Positions 49,444-58,680 are shown, numbered from the stretch's first letter. The stretch: DNA of 64,000 nucleotides from Streptomyces sp. NBC_01428 (GCF_036231965.1 NZ_CP109499.1:6882001-6946000), one strand, 5' to 3'. Notes: a model not told the origin generated them from the sequence alone. Made by a program: numbers and translations.

Positions 49444-50433
49444 ATGACCGACACGACTGCTTCTCGCACCACCGGCGCCGTCGCCGCCGGGCTCGCCACC
49501 CTCACCGCCGACGGCAGCGTTCTCGACACCTGGTTCCCCGCGCCCGAACTGTCCGCCGAACCCGGCCCGGCAGGCACCGAGCGGCTGTCCGCCGAGCGGG
49601 CCGTCGAGCTGCTCGGCGAGGGCGCCGCCCAGGCGATCGGCCCGGACGCCCGGCGCGGCGTCGAGGTGGTCGCGGTCCGTACGGTCATCGCGTCCCTCGA
49701 CGACAAGCCGCTCGACGCGCACGACGCCTACCTGCGCCTGCACCTCCTCTCGCACCGCCTGGTCAAGCCGCACGGCCAGAACCTCGACGGCCTGTTCGGC
49801 CTGCTCGCCAACGTCGCGTGGACCTCGCTCGGCCCCGTCGCCGTCGACGACATCGAGAAGGTCCGGCTGAACGCCCGCGCCGGCGGCCTGCACCTCCAGG
49901 TGACCTCCATCGACAAGTTCCCGCGCATGACGGACTACGTCGCCCCGAAGGGCGTCCGGATCGCCGACGCCGACCGGGTCCGCCTCGGCGCGCACCTCGC
50001 CGAGGGCACGACGGTCATGCACGAGGGCTTCGTGAACTTCAACGCGGGCACGCTCGGCACCTCCATGGTCGAGGGCCGCATCTCCGCCGGTGTCGTGGTC
50101 GGCAACGGCTCGGACATCGGCGGCGGCGCCTCCACCATGGGCACCCTGTCCGGCGGCGGCAACGTCCGCATCACCATCGGCGAGCGCTGCCTCGTCGGTG
50201 CGGAGGCGGGAGTCGGCATCGCCCTCGGCGACGAGTGCGTCGTCGAGGCCGGTCTCTACGTCACGGCCGGCACGCGCGTGACGATGCCCGACGGAGAGAT
50301 CGTCAAGGCCCGCGAGCTCTCCGGCGCCTCGAACATCCTGTTCCGCCGCAACTCGGTCACCGGCAAGGTCGAGGCCCGCCCGAACAACGCGGTGTGGGGC
50401 GGCCTGAACGAGGTTCTGCACAGCCACAACTGA
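49444..50433 (+). CDS. dapD: 2,3,4,5-tetrahydropyridine-2,6-dicarboxylate N-succinyltransferase
   Basis: 329 residues, the longer actinobacterial DapD. The C-terminal left-handed beta-helix shows hexapeptide repeats ([60 protein letters not shown]). N-terminal domain with [20 protein letters not shown]. It transfers succinyl from succinyl-CoA in the diaminopimelate/lysine pathway. ATG at 49444; a dapA-like gene lies 3 kb downstream, on the other strand. Confidence 0.95.
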   Translation: MTDTTASRTTGAVAAGLATLTADGSVLDTWFPAPELSAEPGPAGTERLSAERAVELLGEGAAQAIGPDARRGVEVVAVRTVIASLDDKPLDAHDAYLRLHLLSHRLVKPHGQNLDGLFGLLANVAWTSLGPVAVDDIEKVRLNARAGGLHLQVTSIDKFPRMTDYVAPKGVRIADADRVRLGAHLAEGTTVMHEGFVNFNAGTLGTSMVEGRISAGVVVGNGSDIGGGASTMGTLSGGGNVRITIGERCLVGAEAGVGIALGDECVVEAGLYVTAGTRVTMPDGEIVKARELSGASNILFRRNSVTGKVEARPNNAVWGGLNEVLHSHN

Positions 50434-50548
50434 CGGCCGGTCACCGGCGGCCCGCCGGTGTCGCACGGTGTGCGGTCGAGGCCCTTCCGCGGGTGCGGGA
50501 GGGCCTCGGGCGTGTCCGGGGGGCGTCACCCGGGTCCCGACCGTTCTC

Positions 50549-51058
50549 CTACGCTCCGGCGTCCAGGGTGGCGGCGAAATCCCGCAGGGCGTCGAAGTCG
50601 TCCTCGCGCAGGCCCAGGCGGGGGTTCACGTGCCGCAGCAGGGCGGGCGCGGGATGCCGGGCGGCCACGAACTCCTCGTCCGCCGGGCTCTGTTCGTCGT
50701 CCACCCAGGCGAAGGGCCGGTCCTTCGCGTACTCCACGATGCGTTCCGTCTTCCAGTGGACGCCGTCGGGGCGCTCGACGAACAGGGCACCCGTGAAGTC
50801 GACGTAGGGCAGTTCGGGGAGGCCGACGACGGGGGCGATCCAGCGGTTGGCGGCGTCCATCCACGTGGTCGCCCAGCACAGGTCGTAGCCGAGGCCGAGC
50901 AGCACGCCGCCATGGCCCGGGTGCAGCCAGACGCGCAGCGGCCGACCCGGCTCCAGGGCCGCCCGGATCGTGGTGTACCCCTCGGGCCGGCGTTCCTTCT
51001 GGGCCGCGTAGGGGTTGAGGGGGCCGTCGACGTCGAGGAACAGCAGGGGGCGGCTCAC
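50549..51058 (-). CDS. HAD-like hydrolase
   Basis: 169 residues. Motif I LFLDVDGPLNPY (Asp-x-Asp) near the N-terminus and motif IV VDDEQS later mark the HAD fold; KTERIVEYAKDR may be the Lys of motif III. There is no cap domain. Phosphatase activity is possible but the substrate is unknown. Start at GTG 51058, probably leaderless: TACCGT (a -10-like hexamer) ends 6 nt upstream and there is no Shine-Dalgarno. Upstream in-frame codons belong to non-coding sequence. Confidence 0.75.
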   Translation of the reverse strand: MSRPLLFLDVDGPLNPYAAQKERRPEGYTTIRAALEPGRPLRVWLHPGHGGVLLGLGYDLCWATTWMDAANRWIAPVVGLPELPYVDFTGALFVERPDGVHWKTERIVEYAKDRPFAWVDDEQSPADEEFVAARHPAPALLRHVNPRLGLREDDFDALRDFAATLDAGA

Positions 51059-51255
51059 CTCGACACGGTACGACAGGGATGATGTCGGCCTTCGGGAATT
51101 TCGCGCCGAGTGCGGGCCGCGGGTCCGTTGGATCCCCCCGCCGTGGACGGGTCCCGGAAAAACTCGCCCGGCCGAGGCATAGCGGCGGGCGGTCGCGCGC
51201 GTCACAGGGAGCACAGGGGACGGGTGCAGCGCCCGCCGGGGAAGAGAAGGTGACG

Positions 51256-51813
51256 ATGGATGCCGCAGCGCAGGAGAGTTTCAAGGAGTTCGTGGCGAGC
51301 AGGTCGTCCGCGCTGCTGAAGACGGCCGTCCTCCTCAGCGGCGGCGACCGGCACACCGCCGAGGACCTGCTGCAGAACGCGCTGATCAAGGTGGCGGGCC
51401 ACTGGAACCGGGTCGAGGAACCGGAGGCGTACGTCCGCAGGGTCCTCTACCGGCAGCAGATCAGTCGCTGGCGGCTGAAGTGGCCGCGTCGTGAACTCAG
51501 CGTCGCCGAGACGCCCGAGGCGGGCACCGGAGCGGACACGGCGTCCGCCGCCGAGCTGCGCCTCGTGATGCGGGGGGCGCTGGCCCGGCTCACCGCCCGG
51601 CAGCGCACCGTGCTGGTCCTGCGCTATTTCGAGGACCTTCCGGAAGCCGACGTGGCCCGCATCCTCGGGTGTTCCGTGGGGACCGTACGGTCCACGACGC
51701 ACCGCTCGCTGGCCCGGCTGCGCACCCTCGCGCCCGAACTCGCGGGGCTGGGCCCCGCCGGGGCGGAGCAGCAGCCGTCCCGCCCCAACTCGCCCGTGGA
51801 GGTGCGTCCGTGA
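51256..51813 (+). CDS. SigE-family (SACE-type) RNA polymerase sigma factor
   Basis: 185 residues, ECF-like. Region 2: FKEFVASRSSALLKTAVLLS and RHTAEDLLQNALIKVAGHW; region 4: ALARLTARQRTVLVLRYFED and VARILGCSVGTVRSTTHRSL. The family is abundant in Streptomyces. GAAGAGAAGG just before the ATG at 51256 sets the start. The stop overlaps the next gene by 4 nt (GTGA), and that gene encodes a membrane protein with an N-terminal cytoplasmic segment, the standard layout for a sigma factor with its regulator. Confidence 0.92.
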   Translation: MDAAAQESFKEFVASRSSALLKTAVLLSGGDRHTAEDLLQNALIKVAGHWNRVEEPEAYVRRVLYRQQISRWRLKWPRRELSVAETPEAGTGADTASAAELRLVMRGALARLTARQRTVLVLRYFEDLPEADVARILGCSVGTVRSTTHRSLARLRTLAPELAGLGPAGAEQQPSRPNSPVEVRP

Positions 51814-53024
51814 ACGTCGATGAACTGGTGTCCGACGCCTTCCGCGAGCAGGCCGCCGACAGCATGCCGGCACCCCCGTACTTCGCCGAACGCGTCCTGG
51901 CCGTACGGCGCCGCCGCCGCAGCCGCAGGATCGCGTCCGTCGCCGTGGCCACCGTCGCCGCGATCGCCGTCGCGGTGGCCGTACCCCGCCTCGCCGGTGG
52001 CGGGGACGACGTACGTCCCGCGAGCGAGATGAACAAGAGCAGCATCATCGCGCACCCGGACCAGACACCGCCCCGGGACCTGATCGCCGCCGGGGACACG
52101 GCGCTGGCCGCCTACTACGTCCGGCACAGGGCGGTGAAGTCCGCGACGGACGCCGTCAACGGCCGTATCTACAGCCTTCTCGACCAGAAGACCGGCAAGT
52201 ACGTGAAGACCACCAAGTGGTCGTATGTCAGTGTGGCTCCCGGCATGCGGACCGCCGCCGTCCTGGAGAAGGAGCTCCCGGCCAGAAGGATCGGCCTGCT
52301 CGACCTGCTCACCGGCAGGGTCGAGCGCTGGATCCCCGTGGACCACGGTGTCGCGTCGGTCGAGTTCTCCGCAGACGGCCGCAAGCTGGTCGCGACGACG
52401 TACGCCAAGAACCCGGATCTCGTCCACAAGCTGGACTACGACTCCGACGGGGACGGCAAGAAGAACGACTGGGGCGTGCCCTTCGACACCTCGGACCGGA
52501 CAGGCTTCTGCATCGTCGACGTGGGCTCCGGCAAGAGCACCTGGAACGAAGTCACCGACTCGCAGGACCTGAACGCCCGCCAGGACTTTGCCTTCAGCAA
52601 CGATGCCCGGCTCGTCTACTCAGGGCTCACCACGGCGCCCGGCACCCGGTTCTACGACCTCCACGGCAACAAGGCCGCCGCTCCAGCGAACGAGAAGCAC
52701 TTGAATTGGTACGTCGAGGCACGGCTGTCCCCGGACGGCAAGCTCGGCGCGGGTGACTTCGCGGGCGGGCGCAAGACGACGGCGTCGGAGATCATCGACC
52801 CTCACAGCGGCAAGCGGGTCGCCAAGGTGCACGGGCAACAACTGCTGGCCTGGGCCGACAACAAGCGACTGATCGCCTGGGACATCGCGCCCGGCACGAA
52901 CGAGTTCCACAACCGGTTGGTGCTGGTCACCATCGGCAGCGACACAGTGGTCCCGCTCAGTGGCTTCCGCAAGGGCAACGACGGCGCGGGCGGCCGCTGG
53001 GATCCGGTCTTCGCGAAGCGCTGA
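51810..53024 (+). CDS. Single-pass membrane protein, beta-propeller-like exterior; probable partner of the sigma factor
   Basis: 404 residues. Cytoplasmic N-terminus (about 40 residues, ending in VLAVRRRRRSRR), one membrane helix (IASVAVATVAAIAVAVAVPR, about 45-64) and a long exported domain with WD/TolB-like blade repeats (VASVEFSADGRKLVATTY; ARLSPDGKLGAGDFAGGR). A DxDxDG calcium-type loop, DYDSDGDGKKND, is at about 208-219. GTG start overlaps the sigma gene stop. No classical zinc anti-sigma motif (HxxxCxxC) is visible in the short N-terminus, so direct sigma binding is inferred from context only. Confidence 0.75.
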   Translation: MNVDELVSDAFREQAADSMPAPPYFAERVLAVRRRRRSRRIASVAVATVAAIAVAVAVPRLAGGGDDVRPASEMNKSSIIAHPDQTPPRDLIAAGDTALAAYYVRHRAVKSATDAVNGRIYSLLDQKTGKYVKTTKWSYVSVAPGMRTAAVLEKELPARRIGLLDLLTGRVERWIPVDHGVASVEFSADGRKLVATTYAKNPDLVHKLDYDSDGDGKKNDWGVPFDTSDRTGFCIVDVGSGKSTWNEVTDSQDLNARQDFAFSNDARLVYSGLTTAPGTRFYDLHGNKAAAPANEKHLNWYVEARLSPDGKLGAGDFAGGRKTTASEIIDPHSGKRVAKVHGQQLLAWADNKRLIAWDIAPGTNEFHNRLVLVTIGSDTVVPLSGFRKGNDGAGGRWDPVFAKR

Positions 53025-53111
53025 GATGCCGGACCGAGGCGCGCGTGACGGGCGGAGACACCCGTTCGCCCGGCCTGACGGGAGGGGGCGGACGGGGGTC
53101 GGCCCCACCCG

Positions 53112-54068
53112 TCAGGACACCGTGGCGACCAGCTCCGCGTACGTCTTCAGCAGCCCGTCGGCCGTCTCTCGGTCGGCGGGGCGCAGCGGGCGGCGGAGGG
53201 GGCCCGCGGGCAGGTCGAGGGCGGTGAGCAGCGCCTTCGACGTGACCGCGCCCGGCAGGCCGGCCGCCATCATCGACTCGATGAGGGGGAGGAGCCGCCG
53301 TTGGAGGCGGGCCGCGCCGCCGGTGTCCCCGGCGTCGAACAGGTCGAGCAGCGCGCGGAACTGACACGGCACCACGTTCGCGACCGTGCTCACGTACCCG
53401 GCCGCGCCGATCGCGTACAGGGCGAGCACCTGCTCGTCGCAGCCCGCGTAGAACGCCAACTCCGTTTGGGCCAGGACCTTCTGGGTTCCGAGGAGGTCGT
53501 ACGCGCAGTCCTTGACCGCCACGATCCGCGGGTGACCGGCCAGCCGGATCATCGTCTCCGGTTCGATCCGGGTGCCGGTGCGCCCCGGGATGTCGTACAG
53601 CACGAGAGGCAGGCCCGATGCGTCCGCGATCTCCCGGAAGTGCTCCTCGACCGCTTCCTGCGGAGGCTTGCTGTAGTACGGCGCGACCACCAACAGGCCG
53701 TCCGCGCCCGCCTTCTCGGCCGCCAGCGCCAGTTCCACGGTGTGCCGGGTGTCGGCGGTCCCCACCCCCGCGACGATCGACGTCCGGTCGCCGACGGCCT
53801 CCCGCACCGCGCGCACGAGCGTCGCCTTCTCGGCGTCCGTGGTGGTCGGCGACTCGCCCGTCGTCCCGGAGAGGACCAGGCCCTCGCATCCTTGGGCCAC
53901 CAGCCGCTCGGCGAGCCGCTGCGCGCCGTCGACGTCCAGGTCACCCGAGTCGGTGAAGGGCGTGACCATCGCGCAGAGGGCCCTCCCGAAGGGGGCGTTC
54001 GGCCGGGACGGCGGCCGGGGTGCCGGGAGAGGGGCGGCGGTCGGGGGAAGGGGCGTCGGATCGTTCAT
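53112..54068 (-). CDS. dapA: Dihydrodipicolinate synthase family protein (DapA-like)
   Basis: 318 residues after a Pro/Ala-rich N-terminal extension of about 25 residues. Active-site residues of DapA are present: SGTTGES (Thr pair), APYYSKP and LVLYDIPGRTG (Tyr and pyruvate-binding Arg), and the Schiff-base Lys of RIVAVKDCAYD. It should condense pyruvate and aspartate semialdehyde to hydroxytetrahydrodipicolinate, although this superfamily also contains N-acetylneuraminate lyase-type enzymes. Presence near dapD supports the lysine pathway. ATG 54068; a minus-strand AT-rich stretch at about 54090-54120 upstream may hold the promoter. Confidence 0.9.
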   Translation of the reverse strand: MNDPTPLPPTAAPLPAPRPPSRPNAPFGRALCAMVTPFTDSGDLDVDGAQRLAERLVAQGCEGLVLSGTTGESPTTTDAEKATLVRAVREAVGDRTSIVAGVGTADTRHTVELALAAEKAGADGLLVVAPYYSKPPQEAVEEHFREIADASGLPLVLYDIPGRTGTRIEPETMIRLAGHPRIVAVKDCAYDLLGTQKVLAQTELAFYAGCDEQVLALYAIGAAGYVSTVANVVPCQFRALLDLFDAGDTGGAARLQRRLLPLIESMMAAGLPGAVTSKALLTALDLPAGPLRRPLRPADRETADGLLKTYAELVATVS

Positions 54069-54104
54069 GGAAGGAGTGTCGGACGCTCGATGGTGAAGCT
54101 CCAC

Positions 54105-54890
54105 TTAATTCTTCTACGAGGTATCGGCAATGAACGCTAACCAGTGGGGAGGGTGACGCGGGTGAGGTGTCGGGGCCGTTCGGCCGCACGGCGCTGTCGT
54201 TCGCGTCCGGCGCGCGGCCGGTCGACGAGGGACCGCGGGACCCGGTGGCCGAGGCTCCGTCGTCGCCACGGCCGACCTCGGCGTGTCCGGGCCGGCCGCG
54301 AAGACCCCTCCGTTGCGGGCCCGACTCACCTGATTCCAGGGCCGGTTGGCGCGACTCGAAGATCGGGTTTCGCAGGGGTAACGCCGCCCGCCTCGGGTAC
54401 CCGAGCCTCCGCGAGCGAGAGGAGGCGGGACGACCGTGGCCAGGACCCTGGACCGGAACACCGTGCCGAACAGGCGCGGACGGCCGTCCGTGGACGCACC
54501 CGCGGGCCGTGCCGCTCATGTCCTCCACTCGCCGGTACGACGGGAAGTGGGCCCCGCCGGGCACAGGTCGGCGGAGCACCCCCGACGTGCCGGGCGCGGC
54601 GGCGGGCCGCTCGGCGCCGCGGACGGCGATGGCTCGACCGAGCCGTCGACCGGGTCCGTGGCGGAAGCCGCCGCGCCCTCGCCGGCACCACCCGGGCGCA
54701 CGCCACCGTCCCCCGTACCGACAAGGGCGACGCCCGCGTGCGCGCGTGCCGTGCTCGCGGGGGAGAGGCCGACATGGGCGCGGGCGCGGGCGCGGGCGGT
54801 TGACGTCCCGACGATCGCCGCCGGTGCGCCCCGCGTCGCTGCACGGCGGTGTCAGGACACCGACGACCGGTTCGAGGAAAGGGCACACCG
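54105..54890. other. 0.8-kb region without a convincing gene
   Basis: Between the dapA-like gene and the DUF3618 gene. Every frame is open for long stretches because of the extreme GC content, but none gives a recognisable domain, codon pattern or good start. Several Arg/Pro/Ala-rich translations overlap each other on both strands. No tRNA could be built. It may hold regulatory RNA, a decayed gene or merely unconstrained DNA. Confidence 0.5.
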
Positions 54891-55529
54891 ATGACGGAGA
54901 ACGACGGGAAGGGCCCGGTCACGGGCCCGGACGCCGCGGGGGCCCCGGACAGGGGGACGGCCGACGGTACGGGAAGGTCCGCCGACCCGGCCGGCGCGGT
55001 CGGCCGGGCCGGCGCCACGGGTGCCGACAACCCGGAGGAACTGCGGCGTCAGATCGAACGGACCAGGAGCAGGCTCGACGCCGAGGCGAAGGCGCCGCAG
55101 GAGGCCGGGCAGGCCGGGCAGGCCGGGGAGGACGTCACGTCCGGCGCCCGTACCCGCGCCGCCGACCCCAAGGAGCAGGCCGACACGGTCACGGTCCGCA
55201 TGAAGGACACGGCGACCCAGGCGGGCCAGGCCGCGCAGGACGGCGCGGTGGAGGCCGGACGCGCGGCGCAGGACAAGGCGGTCCGGGCGGGGCATGTCGT
55301 CCACGACACGGCGGCCCGGGCCGGTCAGGTGGCCCAGGAGAAGGCCGCCGAGACGGGCCGCGTCCTCCGGGACAACGTTCCGGAGTCGCTGCGCACCGCG
55401 GCCACTTCGGTCGTCGAAGCCGGGCGTCGCACCCCCCGCCCGGCGCTCTTCGCGAGCGCGGGCGCCGGTGCGGTGCTCGCCGTGAGCCTGCTCCGCAGGC
55501 GGCCCAACGGTCGTCGAGGACGCCGTTGA
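54891..55529 (+). CDS. DUF3618 protein with LEA-like 11-residue repeats and C-terminal anchor
   Basis: 212 residues. DUF3618 start: DNPEELRRQIERTRSRLDAE at about 44-63. Residues 111-165 are five tandem 11-residue units (AGQAAQDGAVE, AGRAAQDKAVR, AGHVVHDTAAR, AGQVAQEKAAE, TGRVLRDNVPE), an amphipathic helix pattern like group 3 LEA proteins and apolipoproteins. A hydrophobic segment (ALFASAGAGAVLAVSLL) and basic tail (RRRPNGRRGRR) end it, suggesting membrane attachment. GAGGAAAGGG precedes the ATG at 54891. DUF3618 proteins often sit near membrane-stress or phage-holin-like genes; YihY is the next gene, on the opposite strand. Confidence 0.85.
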   Translation: MTENDGKGPVTGPDAAGAPDRGTADGTGRSADPAGAVGRAGATGADNPEELRRQIERTRSRLDAEAKAPQEAGQAGQAGEDVTSGARTRAADPKEQADTVTVRMKDTATQAGQAAQDGAVEAGRAAQDKAVRAGHVVHDTAARAGQVAQEKAAETGRVLRDNVPESLRTAATSVVEAGRRTPRPALFASAGAGAVLAVSLLRRRPNGRRGRR

Positions 55530-55556
55530 CCACCGCCTGAGGGGTTGGAGGGGAGC

Positions 55557-55595
55557 GATGCGGCGGCGAACCGGATTCCGGTTCGCCGCCGCATC
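55557..55595. terminator. Bidirectional terminator between DUF3618 and YihY genes
   Basis: 18-bp perfect stem (55557-55574 with 55578-55595) with a 3-nt loop, 28 nt after the DUF3618 stop. The rest of the gap up to 55792 is GC-rich and empty. Confidence 0.8.
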
Positions 55596-55792
55596 ACGTC
55601 TGCCCGGTGGCGGGTGCTGGGCCGGGTTCCCGGCGTGGCGCGCGGCGGGTGGTGGACGCACCGCCGGTGAGCGGCGGCAGGCTCCATCGGCCGCCTTCGA
55701 CGCCCGCCGACCGGTGGCCCGCCGTGCAACGCGTGCCTCCGCGGGCCGGTGTCACCGGCCCGCGGGTACGAATCCCCGGGGCCGCGCGGCCG

Positions 55793-56947
55793 TCACGCCC
55801 TCCCCGCCGCGTCCCGTTCGGGGCCGCCCTTGCCCAGCGGGACGACACCCGCGTCCACCTTTTCCCGGGCGGCCCGCAGGGCCCGCAGGCGCGGGGGCCA
55901 CTTGCGGGTGTCGCGCGGTTCGACGTAGGGCTCCTCGGTGGGGAGCCGGCCGTCGCTGCCGATGGCCCTCTGCCGGGCGAGCTCCGCGTCGAACTCCAGG
56001 CCCAGCAGGATGGCCAGGTTGGTGAGCCACAGCCACACCAGGAAGATGATGGCGCCCGCGAGAGCCCCGTACGTCTTGTTGTACGAGGCGAAGCCCGCGG
56101 CGTAGACCGCGAAGCCGGCGGACGCGGCCAGCCAGATCAGGGTGGCGATGACGCTGCCCGGACTGAACCAACGGAAGCCGTGGCCATGGACGTTGGGGGC
56201 GGCCCAGTACAGCAGCGCGATCATCAGCTGGACGAGCACCAGCAGGACGGGCCACTTGGCGACCGACCAGACCGTGATCGCCGCGTCGCCGAGCCCGATG
56301 GTGGTGCCGGCCCGCTCGGCCAGCGGACCGGTGAACACGACGATCACCGCGCTCGCGCTGAGCAGCAGCATCAGCGTGACGGTCAGCGCCAGCCGCAGCG
56401 GTGTGACCTTCCAGACCGGACGGCCCTCCGGCAGGTCGTACACCGCGTTGGAGGTGCGGATGAAGGCGCCGACGTAGCCGGACGCGGACCACAGCGCCGC
56501 GCACAGTCCGACGATCGCGAGCACGCTGCCCGTACCGCCGCTCCGGCCCAGTTGCGTCACCGCGTCCTGAAGGATCTGGCGGACGGGGCCGGGGGCCAGG
56601 TCGCCGATGTTGTCGAGGAGCCGGTTGGTGACGCGCTGCCCCATGACGCCCAGCAGGGACACCAGGACGAGCAGCGCGGGAAACAGGGACAGGACGCCGT
56701 AGTACGTCAACGCGGCTGCCCGGTCCGAGAGTTCGTCGTCCTGGAACTCCTTCGCCGTGCGCCAGGACACGGCCCACCACGATCGTGCGGTCAGCCGGGC
56801 GGGGTCGTCCTTCCCGGTCCGTCCCGCCGTGTCCGTCCCGGGATCCGGGCGTGGATCCGTGCGGGTGCTCGTGTCCTTGCCCGCGTCCGCGTCGGCCCCC
56901 GTGTCCGGAAGAGCTCGCTGCTTCGATTCCGGTCGCTTCTCGTCCAT
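55793..56947 (-). CDS. YihY/virulence factor BrkB family membrane protein
   Basis: 384 residues. After an Asp/Arg-rich hydrophilic N-terminus (about 50 residues) come six to seven membrane helices with the family blocks ELSDRAAALTYYGVLSLFPA, SGYVGAFIRTSNAVYDLPEG and FASYNKTYGALAGAIIFLVW. C-terminal charged tail of about 60 residues. Function of the family is unsettled (not RNase BN). The start at ATG 56947 is uncertain; ATG 56995 would add 16 residues, and neither has a strong ribosome site. Confidence 0.9.
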   Translation of the reverse strand: MDEKRPESKQRALPDTGADADAGKDTSTRTDPRPDPGTDTAGRTGKDDPARLTARSWWAVSWRTAKEFQDDELSDRAAALTYYGVLSLFPALLVLVSLLGVMGQRVTNRLLDNIGDLAPGPVRQILQDAVTQLGRSGGTGSVLAIVGLCAALWSASGYVGAFIRTSNAVYDLPEGRPVWKVTPLRLALTVTLMLLLSASAVIVVFTGPLAERAGTTIGLGDAAITVWSVAKWPVLLVLVQLMIALLYWAAPNVHGHGFRWFSPGSVIATLIWLAASAGFAVYAAGFASYNKTYGALAGAIIFLVWLWLTNLAILLGLEFDAELARQRAIGSDGRLPTEEPYVEPRDTRKWPPRLRALRAAREKVDAGVVPLGKGGPERDAAGRA

Positions 56948-57148
56948 GTCCGGCGGGTTGCCCGAATCCCGCCGCTGAAGCCCCCGGGTACCCATGGAAC
57001 CGGCGGAGATTCCCGAGGAGCGGCCGGAGAGACCGGAGAAGTCGGCCGGACCGGAGCAGCCGGAGAGACCGGCGACGGGATCCCCGGGCGCCCCGCCGAC
57101 GATTTCAGCCGCCTCGACAAAAAAAGTGTTCGGTGGGAGAGTGGAGTC

Positions 57149-57856
57149 ATGTTGGACGTGACCGTGATCGAGGATGCCGAGGCCGCCGCCGTGTCGCTGG
57201 ACCCCATCCGGGCCCGGCTGCTGGCCGAGCTGGCCGCCGGACCCGCGTCGGCCGCCATGCTGGCCGGCAAGGTCGGACTGCCCCGGCAGAAGGTGAACTA
57301 CCACCTCAAGACGCTGGAGCGGCACGGCCTGGTCGAGCTGGCGGGCGAGCGCCGCAAGGGCAACGTCACCGAGCGGCTGATGCGCGCGACCGCCGCGTCG
57401 TACGTCATCTCGCCGCTCGCGCTCGCCGCCGTGCAGCCCGACCCCGACCGTTTCCGGGACCAGTTGTCGGCCCGCTGGCTGCTCGCGCTCGGCGCCCGAC
57501 TGGTCCGGGACGTCGGCACGTTGATCACCGGCGCCACCAAGGCACGTAAAAGGCTGGCCACTTACGCGCTCGACGGCGAGGTGACCTTCGCGTCCGCCGC
57601 CGAACGGGCGGCTTTCATCGAGGAGTTGACGGCGGGCGTCGGCGCGCTGATCAGCAAGTACCACGACGGGGACGCGACGGGCGGACGCCCGCACCGGATC
57701 GTCGTCGCCGTCCACCCCACGGTCCGTCCCGAAACGGCGGCCGCCCCCGTCGTCGCGGACGGAGCCGACCCCGTCGCCGGGCCCGACACGGTGACCGCCG
57801 TGACCGGACCCGGAACCGGGAACGAAGACCCCGCGGGGACCGAGACCACCCGCTGA
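57149..57856 (+). CDS. ArsR-family transcriptional regulator
   Basis: 235 residues. Winged HTH at residues about 15-85: LDPIRARLLAELAAGPASAA, GLPRQKVNYHLKTLERHGLV. No metal-binding Cys motif. A long acidic, Pro/Thr/Asp-rich C-terminal tail is low complexity. ATG 57149 with GGGAGAG upstream. It is followed 19 nt later by an SRPBCC-domain protein; ArsR-SRPBCC pairs are common and usually act in one pathway. Confidence 0.85.
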   Translation: MLDVTVIEDAEAAAVSLDPIRARLLAELAAGPASAAMLAGKVGLPRQKVNYHLKTLERHGLVELAGERRKGNVTERLMRATAASYVISPLALAAVQPDPDRFRDQLSARWLLALGARLVRDVGTLITGATKARKRLATYALDGEVTFASAAERAAFIEELTAGVGALISKYHDGDATGGRPHRIVVAVHPTVRPETAAAPVVADGADPVAGPDTVTAVTGPGTGNEDPAGTETTR

Positions 57857-57875
57857 CCACCCAGGAGCCATCACC

Positions 57876-58607
57876 ATGTCCAAGGAATTCGAGATCGCCC
57901 GCGAGTACGAGGTGGACGCCACGCCCCAGCAGGTGTGGGAGGCGATCACCGACGGCAGCGGCGGCTGGCTCTGGCCGATCGAGTACGAGCCCCGCGAGGG
58001 CGGCGCGGGCCCCTTCGGCAGCACCATCACCGCCTGGGACCCGCCGCACCGGCTGAGCGTGCGCACCGAGGACGTCGGGTTCCCGGGGCAGAGTCTCAAC
58101 CGGATCGACCACACCATCGAGGCCCGGCACGAGGGCCGCAGTTCCTGGGTGCGCTACGTGCACAGCGGCATCTTCACCGACGACTGGGACAACCAGTACG
58201 ACGGAGCCGGCAAGCACACCGACTTCTACCTGCACACCCTGCGCGAGTACGTGACCCGCTTCGCGGGCCGTCCGGTCGCCTTCGCCACCTTCGACGGCCC
58301 CGGCACGTCTACGGCGGCCGGTTCCTTCGCCGCGGTGGGACGGGCGCTCGGCCTCGCGGACGACACCGCCGCGGGCACCCCGGTGCGCGCCCAGGGGCCC
58401 GGCGGAGAGACCTTCGACGCGGTGGTCGACTACCGCAACCCGTACTTCATCGGCCTGCGCACCGACGACGCCCTCATCCGCTTCTTCGGACGCGACCACT
58501 GGGGCGCGCCGGTCGGCATCAGCGTCCACGACTTCGCGCAGGGCGCCGACGCCAAGGCCGACGAGACCGCCTGGAAGGGCTGGCTGGACGGCGTCTTCAC
58601 CGGCTGA
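57876..58607 (+). CDS. SRPBCC (AHSA1-type) domain protein
   Basis: 243 residues. EFEIAREYEVDATPQQVWEAI starts the START/Bet v1-like fold, with GGWLWPIEYEPREGGAGPF and YVHSGIFTDDWDNQYDGAGK, then a second, less conserved half. Such proteins bind hydrophobic ligands, or act as AHSA1-like chaperone partners. The adjacent upstream ArsR gene probably regulates it. ATG 57876 with AGGAG 11 nt upstream. Confidence 0.88.
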   Translation: MSKEFEIAREYEVDATPQQVWEAITDGSGGWLWPIEYEPREGGAGPFGSTITAWDPPHRLSVRTEDVGFPGQSLNRIDHTIEARHEGRSSWVRYVHSGIFTDDWDNQYDGAGKHTDFYLHTLREYVTRFAGRPVAFATFDGPGTSTAAGSFAAVGRALGLADDTAAGTPVRAQGPGGETFDAVVDYRNPYFIGLRTDDALIRFFGRDHWGAPVGISVHDFAQGADAKADETAWKGWLDGVFTG

Positions 58608-58680
58608 GCCGCAGACGGCCGACCGGGCCCGCCGCCGCGCCCGGCGCACGGCCGCCCGCGCACGGCCTGTGGACGGCGAA

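Noticed and set aside
54310-54400. Possible tRNA-like or structured RNA stretch
   Set aside because: The translation resembled frames seen over tRNA genes, but no acceptor, anticodon and T-arm set could be paired on either strand.
54436-54894. 152-codon plus-strand frame before DUF3618
   Set aside because: Arg/Ala/Pro-rich, no motif, overlaps equally long frames on the other strand.
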